The translations under genes and the position numbers were made by a program. Source: Enterobacter kobei (GTDB taxonomy: Bacteria; Pseudomonadota; Gammaproteobacteria; Enterobacterales; Enterobacteriaceae). Taken from it: a stretch of DNA of 64,000 nucleotides. The DNA lies in assembly GCF_001729765.1 (NCBI RefSeq), contig NZ_CP017181.1, positions 62,001 through 126,000 on the forward strand. Direction: 5' to 3'. Under the pieces are notes generated by a model. That model was not told where the DNA came from. It did no database searches and was given only the letters and a program-made list of their open reading frames with translations. This document shows positions 1 to 6,012 of the stretch, piece by piece. The stretch's first letter is position 1; each line of letters begins with the position of its first letter.

Positions 1-1
1 C

Positions 2-88
2 ATCCCGGATGCGGTGAAGCAGGATTACCTGAACACCGCGCGCAGTCTGGGCTTCCGGGTTGACCAACTGGTGTGGGTGAAGCAGTAA
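2..88 (+). CDS. C-terminal end of an unidentified protein (partial)
   Basis: An open frame runs in from the left edge and ends in TAA at 86-88, giving 28 residues that finish ARSLGFRVDQLVWVKQ. No start is inside the window and the fragment is too short for a family call. It lies 78 bases upstream of a methyltransferase gene on the same strand, so the two could be co-transcribed, but nothing in the sequence proves it. That it is coding is inferred only from frame and codon choice. Confidence 0.45.
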   Translation: MPDAVKQDYLNTARSLGFRVDQLVWVKQ

Positions 89-166
89 AGATCGTGCTTT
101 CTTCGTAGGGTATTACGGACTCGCCTGGATAGACTTCCGTTAAAAGCCCAACGGAGGGAAGACGTT

Positions 167-1165
167 ATGATCTGGCAGCCTTTTCGTGGTGACGCACCGA
201 AAAACATGATGATTTTCAGTGCGTCCTTTCCCGACGTCAGCGACCAGTGGCCGATGAAAGACGATGCTGCCCGTGAAATCGCTGCGCTCGATCGGGCGCT
301 GAAAGCCGAGCCAGCGCTCCGTCCTCCACTGGTTGAGTACGAAGAAGGAGGGCAGGCCGTGCTCGTCCCGCAGAACCGCTATTCCGAGCAGGCTTTCCGC
401 AACCGTCCGGCGCTTACCGCATGGCGAACCCGGCTGGTGCCCTCCGCGCTGGCGCTGTTTGTGGTGCAAAACCCGCTTGAGGATCGCCTGCCGGACGGCA
501 CAAAGATGGACAGCGACAGTCGTCAGTGGTTTATCCACGCGAACGACGCCATCGGCGTGCGCTCCCGCGCCCGGGTGCTTGCCGCACTGGTGGAGAAGTA
601 CATTCACAATGAGAGCGAGAACAACTGGGTAAGCCTAGCAAGCGGCGCCGCCATTCCGGTGCTGGAGGCGCTGCGCGAAGCAAAGCTCGATGGCCAGCAG
701 GTCTATCTCACACTGGTGGATAAAGACCCCGTCGCGCTCAGCTGGGCCGAAACCATGGCGGCGCAGGAAGGCATTGTGGTGGGCGAACAGCTGACCCTGC
801 TCAGGCGCAACCTGGTGCACACGCTGGTGCGTAACGAGGACCTGCTGCTGGAGCTGGGCGAGCATCAGGCCGAACTGGTCGACGCGCTGGGGATTTTTGA
901 ATACTTCAACGACGCCGACGCGGTGATTTTTCTCCAGCGCGCGCTGCGGCTGGTCAAGCCCGGCGGGGCGGTGATTGTCTCAAACATGCTGACCAGCAGC
1001 CCGCAGATTGACTTTGTGCTGCGCGGTATCGGCTGGGAGGATATCCACCCGAGGACGCTACAGCAGCTGCAGGATATTCACCTGGCGGCGGGCGTACCGG
1101 TGGAAAACGTCACCGTGGTCGTGCCGAAGGACGGGGTGTATGCGGTGATGGAGATTAAAGCTTAG
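167..1165 (+). CDS. Class I SAM-dependent methyltransferase, substrate unknown
   Basis: A 332-residue protein with a good ribosome binding site (GGAGGG, about 8 bases before ATG). The middle carries a Rossmann-type methyltransferase core: a glycine-poor motif I (VSLASGAAIPV, about residue 155), an acidic motif II (LVDKDPVALSW, about 185), and a post-motif strand with LVKPGGAVIVSNM near residue 270. The N-terminal 100 residues or so are not recognised and may bind substrate. It stands alone apart from the upstream partial gene; a palindromic repeat follows its stop and may end transcription. The methyltransferase fold is well supported, but the acceptor cannot be told from the sequence. There is no signal peptide or membrane segment, so it is expected in the cytoplasm. 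Confidence 0.75.
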   Translation: MIWQPFRGDAPKNMMIFSASFPDVSDQWPMKDDAAREIAALDRALKAEPALRPPLVEYEEGGQAVLVPQNRYSEQAFRNRPALTAWRTRLVPSALALFVVQNPLEDRLPDGTKMDSDSRQWFIHANDAIGVRSRARVLAALVEKYIHNESENNWVSLASGAAIPVLEALREAKLDGQQVYLTLVDKDPVALSWAETMAAQEGIVVGEQLTLLRRNLVHTLVRNEDLLLELGEHQAELVDALGIFEYFNDADAVIFLQRALRLVKPGGAVIVSNMLTSSPQIDFVLRGIGWEDIHPRTLQQLQDIHLAAGVPVENVTVVVPKDGVYAVMEIKA

Positions 1166-1173
1166 CACGGTCG

Positions 1174-1214
1174 GTTCCCTCTCCCTGAGGGAGAGGGTTA
1201 GGGTGAGGGGGGAA
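1174..1214. repeat. Intergenic palindromic repeat, CCCTCTCCC family
   Basis: A perfect 10-base inverted repeat (CCCTCTCCCT / AGGGAGAGGG, 1177-1186 and 1188-1197) is followed by TTAGGGTGAGGG. Relatives of the same unit lie at 8391-8427 and 63033-63091, all between genes. The hairpin could act as a transcription terminator for the methyltransferase gene, although no clear U-tract follows. Confidence 0.75.
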
Positions 1215-1267
1215 CAAGGCGCACAGAGTGACTTGAATGAATTAGGTTTTCCAGACATGATCCCCCC

Positions 1268-1705
1268 ATGAAAATCGAAACCGCACACTCCTCACACTTC
1301 GAACGCCTGGTCGCGATCTGGGAATCCTCCGTTCGCGCCACCCATCACTTTTTACAGGAAAGCGATATTGCGGCGCTGCGTCCGCTATTGCTCAACGCGT
1401 ATCTCCCCAACCTCAAGGTCGTGATAGCCCGCGATGACGCAGGCGTTATTCACGGCTTTTTAGGGGTGGATGAAAACCGCATTGAAATGTTGTTTGTGGA
1501 TGATGCGAGTCGCGGGAAGGGTGTCGGGAAACTGCTGCTTAAACACGCCATCGCAGAGTTCGGCGCGAACGAAGTGGACGTGAATGAGCAGAATCCGCAG
1601 GGAGTCGCCTTTTATCGGCATATGGGATTTGAGCAGGTCGGGCGCTCGGAACTTGACGGACAGGGAAATGCGTTTCCGTTGCTGCATATGCGGTTGGCTA
1701 AGTAA
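1268..1705 (+). CDS. GNAT-family N-acetyltransferase, YjaB-like
   Basis: A 145-residue single-domain acetyltransferase. The acetyl-CoA pyrophosphate-binding signature is visible as RGKGVG at residues 82-87, after the hydrophobic strand IEMLFVD; the C-terminal NPQGVAFYRHMGFEQVGRSE matches the usual motif B region. Overall pattern and length resemble E. coli YjaB (147 residues), reported to be a protein-lysine acetyltransferase, but the similarity is moderate and the acceptor is unknown. The ATG at 1268 gives a full-length GNAT domain; the upstream Shine-Dalgarno is weak. It is the last gene before the AT-rich selC island and points towards it. Confidence 0.8.
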   Translation: MKIETAHSSHFERLVAIWESSVRATHHFLQESDIAALRPLLLNAYLPNLKVVIARDDAGVIHGFLGVDENRIEMLFVDDASRGKGVGKLLLKHAIAEFGANEVDVNEQNPQGVAFYRHMGFEQVGRSELDGQGNAFPLLHMRLAK

Positions 1706-1734
1706 ATATTTACTTAACGCAGGAATCACACTTG

Positions 1735-2034
1735 TTAGATATGAAACGCAACGCGTTTTCCTGTTGGAAGTTCAACGTCGATACAAAGTTTCCCACCCAT
1801 TGCCTCAATGTAGCGCTTAAGCGTGGCAATTTTTAGTTCATTTCCACGTTGCTCTATTTGTGTTACTGCGGGCTGGCTCACCCCCATTAGCTCGGCAACA
1901 TTTTTTTGCGAAAGCCTGAGCTCTTCACGTAAAAGTTGCAAACCCGTTTCAAGGATCATTTCCTCTGCCATTTCTTTAATTCGTTGTTGGCTTTCCGGTG
2001 AGCGTGATGCAATTAATTCATTTAGTGTTTTCAC
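1735..2034 (-). CDS. XRE-type HTH antitoxin of a HigBA-like pair
   Basis: A 99-residue protein with a central helix-turn-helix of the Cro/CI type (LSQKNVAELMGVSQPAVTQIEQ, about residues 42-63) followed by GNELKIATLKRYIEAMGGKL, the usual layout of HigA/RelB-like antitoxins that regulate their own promoter. It starts with GTG at 2034-2032, and this GTG overlaps the TGA stop of the upstream toxin gene by four bases, so translation is probably coupled. It would bind the RelE-type toxin and, as a complex, the operator at 2404-2426. The toxin-before-antitoxin order is that of higBA and not relBE. Confidence 0.82.
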   Translation of the reverse strand: MKTLNELIASRSPESQQRIKEMAEEMILETGLQLLREELRLSQKNVAELMGVSQPAVTQIEQRGNELKIATLKRYIEAMGGKLCIDVELPTGKRVAFHI

Positions 2035-2381
2035 TTGGCTGTCTCCAGGCTTGTCAGATGCCGGGTAAATTCATCATCTGCAATGCGAATGAGTTTTTCA
2101 TAAAATGCCTTGTCGTTACTCTTGTTGCCTGCGCAAAGCACAATCGCCTGACGTTCGGGGTCAAATGCGAATAAAGCACGAATCGGACGACCAGCGTATT
2201 GAACACGTAACTCTTTCATATTGTTATATTGCGAGCCTTTTACAGTATCGGCATAGGGACGAGGAAGACGAGGTCCATAGTTTTGTAGATTTAGCATGTC
2301 TGCCAGTACCTTTTCCTGTAACCCTTCTTCCTGTTCAAGCAACCATAGCTCAAACACCTTTCCGAACAGTACCGTCCACAT
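2031..2381 (-). CDS. RelE/HigB-family (Gp49-like) toxin
   Basis: A 116-residue protein from the chosen ATG at 2381 (MWTVLFGKVFELWL). Hallmarks of the phage Gp49-like RelE/ParE toxins are present: GLQEKVLADMLNL, GPRLPRPYADTVKGS, the ELRVQYAGRPIRALFAFDP strand with the usual basic residues, and IVLCAGNKSNDKAFYEKLI near the end. Members of this fold usually cleave mRNA at the ribosome. An in-frame ATG at 2393 has no Shine-Dalgarno, while GGAAGAGA precedes 2381; the frame also stays open further upstream into the operator, which is unlikely to be translated. Its stop overlaps the antitoxin start. Confidence 0.82.
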   Translation of the reverse strand: MWTVLFGKVFELWLLEQEEGLQEKVLADMLNLQNYGPRLPRPYADTVKGSQYNNMKELRVQYAGRPIRALFAFDPERQAIVLCAGNKSNDKAFYEKLIRIADDEFTRHLTSLETAK

Positions 2382-2403
2382 GCTCTCTTCCATGATAAGC
2401 TGT

Positions 2404-2426
2404 AGCTTATATACAGGATATAAGCT
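2404..2426. promoter_or_regulatory. Inverted repeat, likely operator of the toxin-antitoxin pair
   Basis: Perfect 9-base arms AGCTTATAT and ATATAAGCT are separated by ACAGG, just upstream of the toxin start. The sequence ATAAGCTGTAG also occurs twice as a direct repeat across the same stretch (2395-2405 and 2420-2430). Autoregulation by the antitoxin-toxin complex at such palindromes is the rule in these families; binding here is inferred. Confidence 0.65.
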
Positions 2427-2666
2427 GTAGTTAATAAATGCAATGGCTGTCATTGGCAACCAGGTAGCGAGTGGCAGAAGTATGACAAATACGGGGCATC
2501 TAAATGATTGTATTTGTGAGAAATTGCGAGGCGTCTTCCAGTGTTTTTCGAGTCATGCTGGCAAGGAAGGTAGGGGGGCAGCATGACTATGGCTACTCTT
2601 TAGATTCTTTTTCCATTTACCAGCCACTTTCTTGCTGAACTTATAAGTAAGGCTTACATGTTGTTT

Positions 2667-2842
2667 TTATTCAGGCTTACCTTCTTCGTAAACGGCTTTA
2701 ATATGCTCAGTAATGGCTTGAGGAGAGACTTGCTAGAGAGCCACAATGGCTGCTTGCGACAGCCAGAGCGTTTCATGTTCAAAGCGACATGTGATGCAAA
2801 CCGTACCGTCCTCACTGGCAACATCACAAATTCACCAGCCGG
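2667..2842 (-). pseudogene. Remnant of a RhuM/Fic-associated virulence-type protein gene
   Basis: On the minus strand a frame reads DVASEDGTVCITCRFEHETLWLSQAAIVAL, a stop, then QVSPQAITEHIKAVYEEGK and TAA. This matches the N-terminal part of RhuM-family proteins (ETLWLTQxQIAELF...VSxHIKNIFEEGEL). A one-base shift just upstream brings PAGEFV, another usual piece, into line. So the fragment has an in-frame stop, a probable frameshift and loses the rest of a protein normally above 300 residues. The flanking bases 2460-2666 and 2843-2910 show no gene that can be supported. It marks past insertion and decay next to selC. Confidence 0.6.
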
Positions 2843-2910
2843 AAATTAGATTACGTTTTTATCAACCATGTCGGCTCCGTCTTTTTAACGATTAACGCCA
2901 GAAACCGCCG

Positions 2911-3252
2911 CTAAGCCAGGTGGTTTGTATTTGATTTTGCGAGGTGCTTTCCAGGATGCTGAATTTGAATCGCGGCAAGAGCTTTCTCTATCTCACTGAG
3001 CTTCGCCTTCGTCCGCTTATAATCGTCCTGCAACCGCTGCTCCTGCTCGTTATACGCCACCAGAACGATGCACCCTTTCATCACCTTGACCGTGACCTGC
3101 TGTCCGGTATCAAAACCCGCCGCGCGCAGCCACTTGCCGGACAGAATGATATTGGGTGTGGATTTGTCGAAAACATTCGGGCGATATCCCACAATTAACG
3201 AACGCTCGGTTCCGGATTGGTCGGTGTCTGGGGTAGAATGCGAATCAGCCAT
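2911..3252 (-). CDS. symE: SymE-family toxin-like protein
   Basis: A 113-residue protein from ATG 3252, preceded by AAGGAG. The central part (SLIVGYRPN, then TPNIILSGKWLRAAGFDTGQQVTVKVMKGCIVLVA) is the SymE signature; E. coli SymE has almost the same block and similar length. SymE has an AbrB-like fold; in E. coli it is an SOS-induced protein made toxic by over-expression and held down by the antisense RNA SymR over its ribosome binding site. Here the C-terminal tail is a lysine-rich predicted helix. The longer upstream reading frame runs through the divergent promoter region and is rejected as a start. No clear LexA box was seen. Whether a SymR-like RNA exists cannot be told. Confidence 0.78.
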   Translation of the reverse strand: MADSHSTPDTDQSGTERSLIVGYRPNVFDKSTPNIILSGKWLRAAGFDTGQQVTVKVMKGCIVLVAYNEQEQRLQDDYKRTKAKLSEIEKALAAIQIQHPGKHLAKSNTNHLA

Positions 3253-3337
3253 AATCAACTCCTTGATAGTTGGTGAGGTTAGCTCTCGTCCGGTATTGCG
3301 AGTACCTGGCGAGGGCGTTTCAGTTTCAGGTATGCTA

Positions 3338-3384
3338 AGGTACGTACCTGAATGATGATATTTTGCTCTTGTAGGTACGTACAT
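3338..3384. promoter_or_regulatory. Paired GTACGTAC palindromes between symE and the RHH gene
   Basis: The 12-base palindrome AGGTACGTACCT lies at 3338-3349, and a second copy of its core, AGGTACGTAC, at 3373-3382 runs directly into the ATG of the ribbon-helix-helix gene. The centres are 35 bases apart. The second copy also contains that gene's Shine-Dalgarno AGG. Paired palindromes in a divergent promoter region, with a small DNA-binding protein gene beside them, suggest autoregulation; this is inferred. Confidence 0.55.
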
Positions 3385-3586
3385 GTCAACAGCTAAACGC
3401 GACCCTAACAAATCTAAATCCGGAAAAGCACCGACGTTTCAGATTCGTATTACTACGGAATTGAAGTCACAGTTTGAGGCGGCTGCTAAGGCTGAAGGGA
3501 TGAGTTTGGGAAATTGGCTTAAAACTCTAGGACGTCAAGAACTAATTCGTTTAGGTCATAAGCCATTTTCAGTTGATGATATTTAG
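3383..3586 (+). CDS. Small ribbon-helix-helix-like DNA-binding protein
   Basis: A 67-residue basic protein. After a polar N-terminus (STAKRDPNKSKSGKAP) comes FQIRITTELKSQFEAAAKAEGMSLGNWLKTLGRQEL, which has the strand-helix-helix pattern of Arc/CopG/HicB-type antitoxins and repressors (alternating residues in the strand, then ELKSQF... and SLGNWL...). The ATG is preceded by AGG seven bases upstream, inside a GTACGTAC palindrome. It is divergent from symE (130 bases between starts) and tail-to-tail with the DUF6680-like gene, their stop codons sharing three bases. Likely a repressor of its own and perhaps the symE promoter. Exact family not recognised. Confidence 0.6.
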   Translation: MSTAKRDPNKSKSGKAPTFQIRITTELKSQFEAAAKAEGMSLGNWLKTLGRQELIRLGHKPFSVDDI

Positions 3587-4147
3587 TTTTTATTTTTATC
3601 TTGTTTGCCAGTTAATTCGACCTTAATGGGGTTATCTCCTGTAAGGATAGAGGCTAAACCTTTTCTTATTTTAATTTGATCAAGGTTCATATCACCATGC
3701 GCAGTGGGAGAATATATAGCGTTCTGCAAATGGACCTTATCAAAGTCATATCCAATATCATTTGCCATCTCATAAAGCAAGCTCAAAAAAAGTTGATTGC
3801 TTTTTTGATTCCACAATTCTGCCCCAGATTCCTTTAAGGGTACGGTTGAACAAAGGTGGGCGAAATATTCCTTCCAAGCTAATGTGACTTTTTTTTTCTG
3901 AATCGGAACGCTTTACTTTTCCACGTCTTATATCTCCATAAAAGGCTAAGTCAATCATATTTAATGCTTGAACATGTTCAGGTAGTAAACGAGATGAAAT
4001 AGCTCGAGTAGCCATAAGTTGCGAAAATATTTTAACTTTTATTGTTTGCTTTTCTGATTTCTTCTCTAAATATTTTTGTACTCTGACAGCTATTAATGGG
4101 CTAAAAAGGGTAGCAAAGACAGTAGCGATAGCTAGAGCTAAATTCAT
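3583..4147 (-). pseudogene. DUF6680-like membrane-anchored protein, frameshifted
   Basis: Two overlapping frames make one protein when one base is removed from a run of nine A residues (minus strand; T-run at 3889-3897). The joined protein is about 187 residues: an N-terminal membrane segment (LALAIATVFATLFSPLIAV, residues 3-21), a basic stretch QKYLEKKSEKQ, then LMATRAISSRLLPEHVQALNMIDLAFYG, and after the junction VTLAWKEYFAHLCS and LLYEMANDIGYDFDKVHL. This order matches proteins I recall as DUF6680, of unknown function. The shift may be a real mutation, a phase-variable A-tract or a sequencing error. The gene is AT-rich compared with its core neighbours. Confidence 0.6.
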
Positions 4148-4222
4148 TTTTTATTCTCTTCAGTCAAAAATTAATTTAAAAGAATAATAGACGATGTTTT
4201 TTTGCGTGAGAAGGGTATATTT

Positions 4223-4317
4223 TGGCGGAAGATCACAGGAGTCGAACCTGCCCGGGAACGCTGGCGTCCCCAACTGGATTTGAAGTCCAGCCACCTCACC
4301 GGAGATGACGATCTTCC
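4223..4317 (-). tRNA. selC: Selenocysteine tRNA, tRNA-Sec (UCA)
   Basis: A 95-base gene, the length of E. coli selC, with long acceptor stem GGAAGATC pairing with GATCTTCC, anticodon loop CTTCAAA giving anticodon TCA, a long variable arm, TTCGACTC in the T arm and an encoded CCA end. It decodes UGA as selenocysteine with SelB. Its 3' end faces the accessory island at 1735-4150; selC is a well-known integration site for phages and pathogenicity islands. No second copy of its 3' end was found within the window. Confidence 0.97.
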
Positions 4318-4348
4318 GCGCCTGCATTGCTACATGGAGGCGGGGCGC

Positions 4349-4377
4349 ATTATAGCTACTTTCAGGCATTTACCACA
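4349..4377 (-). promoter_or_regulatory. Promoter of selC
   Basis: On the minus strand a perfect TATAAT (4354-4349) is followed by the GC-rich discriminator GCGCCCCGCC, typical of stable-RNA promoters, about 30 bases before the tRNA 5' end. The -35 at the right spacing is weak (TGTGGT). The rest of the 4318-4608 spacer must also hold the yicJ promoter; only a weak half CRP site (ATCACA near 4487) was noticed there. Confidence 0.6.
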
Positions 4378-4608
4378 TACCCCGACACACTTTTTTCACC
4401 TCTCTTTTGACCTGTACCCCCCTGTTTCAGTTAATTCTTAAGAAAATCCTCAGGTTAGCGTTTTGTGCTCTCCGACATTTACCGCGATCACAAAAAACAA
4501 GAAACGTAATCTGCTAACCAGAAAACGCAATACCCGCTCATGAAACAATGGTTTAAAACCAATGCAACCGGTCTCAGCGCCCCCTACAGCGTGAAGGATG
4601 AATAAAAG

Positions 4609-6000
4609 ATGAGCGAAGTATTGTCAGTAAAAGAGAAGATTGGCTACGGCATGGGAGACGCCGCCAGCCATATCATTTTTGATAACGTCATGTTGTATAT
4701 GATGTTTTTCTACACCGATATTTTCGGCATTCCCGCCGGGTTTGTCGGCACCATGTTCCTGCTCGCCCGTGCGCTGGATGCAATCTCCGACCCGTGCATG
4801 GGGCTGATTGCCGACCGCACCCGCAGCCGCTGGGGCAAGTTCCGCCCGTGGATTTTGTTCGGCGCCATCCCGTTCGGCATCGTCTGCGTGCTGGCCTATA
4901 CCACGCCGGATCTCAGCCTCAACGGCAAAATGGTGTATGCCGCCATTACCTATACGCTGCTGACCCTGCTCTATACCGTGGTTAACATCCCGTACTGCGC
5001 ATTGGGCGGGGTGATCACCAACGACCCGACGCAGCGTATCTCCCTGCAATCCTGGCGCTTCGTGCTGGCGACGGCGGGCGGCATGCTCTCCACGGTGCTG
5101 ATGATGCCGCTGGTGAACCTGATCGGCGGCGACGATAAAGCGTTCGGCTTCCAGGGCGGGATCGCCGTCCTGTCGGTGGTCGCGTTCCTGATGCTGGCGT
5201 TCTGCTTCTTCACCACCAAAGAGCGCATCCAGGTGCCGCCGAGCACCACCGCCATGCGGGAAGATCTGCGCGACATCTGGCGGAACGATCAGTGGCGCAT
5301 CGTTGGCGTGCTGACCATCCTCAACATCCTCGCCGTCTGCGTGCGCGGCGGCGCGATGATGTACTACTGCACCTGGATCATGGGCTCGCCGGAAGTGTTC
5401 GTCGCGTTCCTCACCACCTACTGCGTCGGCAACCTGATCGGCTCCGCGCTGGCGAAACCGCTCACCGACTGGAAGTGTAAGGTCAGCATCTTCTGGTGGA
5501 CCAACGCCGCGCTGGCGGTGGTGAGCGTAGCGATGTTCTTTGTGCCGATGCATGCCACCGTGGTGATGTTCGCCTTTATCTTCGTCATCGGCGTGCTGCA
5601 CCAGCTGGTGACGCCGATCCAGTGGGTGATGATGTCCGATACCGTCGACTATGGCGAATGGACCAACGGCAAACGTCTGACCGGGATCAGCTTTGCGGGC
5701 ACGCTGTTCGTGCTGAAGCTTGGCCTGGCGCTGGGCGGGGCGATGATCGGCTGGATGCTGGCAGGCGGCGGCTACGACGCGGCAGCCAAAACCCAGAACA
5801 GCGCGACCATCAGCATCATTATCGGCCTGTTTACCCTGGCCCCGGCAGTCTGCTACGTGCTGAGCGCCATTATCGCCAAACGCTACTACACGCTGAAAAC
5901 CCCCTTCCTGACCAAAATCCTGCGCGAGCTGGCGCAGGGTGCGCGCCGCAATCAGCAGGAGTTTGAAAACCTGCCGGTCAGCAAAGAATTGCAGAACTAA
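4609..6000 (+). CDS. yicJ: GPH-family sugar symporter, probable alpha-xyloside importer
   Basis: A 463-residue integral membrane protein with about 12 hydrophobic segments and the glycoside-pentoside-hexuronide:cation symporter landmarks: GYGMGDAASHIIFDN at the N-terminus, DAISDPCMGLIADRTRSRWGKFRPW in the first cytoplasmic loop, NIPYCALGGVITNDPTQR, and DTVDYGEWTNGKR in the second half. MelB and XynB/GusB relatives use Na+ or H+. It is 12 bases upstream of the alpha-xylosidase gene, the same pair as in E. coli, which implies import of isoprimeverose-like alpha-xylosides; the true substrate is not proven. Ends in a charged cytoplasmic tail. Confidence 0.93.
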   Translation: MSEVLSVKEKIGYGMGDAASHIIFDNVMLYMMFFYTDIFGIPAGFVGTMFLLARALDAISDPCMGLIADRTRSRWGKFRPWILFGAIPFGIVCVLAYTTPDLSLNGKMVYAAITYTLLTLLYTVVNIPYCALGGVITNDPTQRISLQSWRFVLATAGGMLSTVLMMPLVNLIGGDDKAFGFQGGIAVLSVVAFLMLAFCFFTTKERIQVPPSTTAMREDLRDIWRNDQWRIVGVLTILNILAVCVRGGAMMYYCTWIMGSPEVFVAFLTTYCVGNLIGSALAKPLTDWKCKVSIFWWTNAALAVVSVAMFFVPMHATVVMFAFIFVIGVLHQLVTPIQWVMMSDTVDYGEWTNGKRLTGISFAGTLFVLKLGLALGGAMIGWMLAGGGYDAAAKTQNSATISIIIGLFTLAPAVCYVLSAIIAKRYYTLKTPFLTKILRELAQGARRNQQEFENLPVSKELQN

Positions 6001-6012
6001 GAGGACGAAAGC

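Noticed and set aside
2658..2849. A 63-codon plus-strand frame
   Set aside because: It is opposite the RhuM-like remnant, has no recognisable product and no clear ribosome binding site.
1700..4222. Direct repeat of the selC 3' end as an attachment site for the island
   Set aside because: No second copy of the tRNA 3' end was found between 1700 and 4222, and no integrase gene is present.
4470..4500. CRP site upstream of yicJ
   Set aside because: Only one half (ATCACA) is good; the other half matches the consensus at two of five positions.
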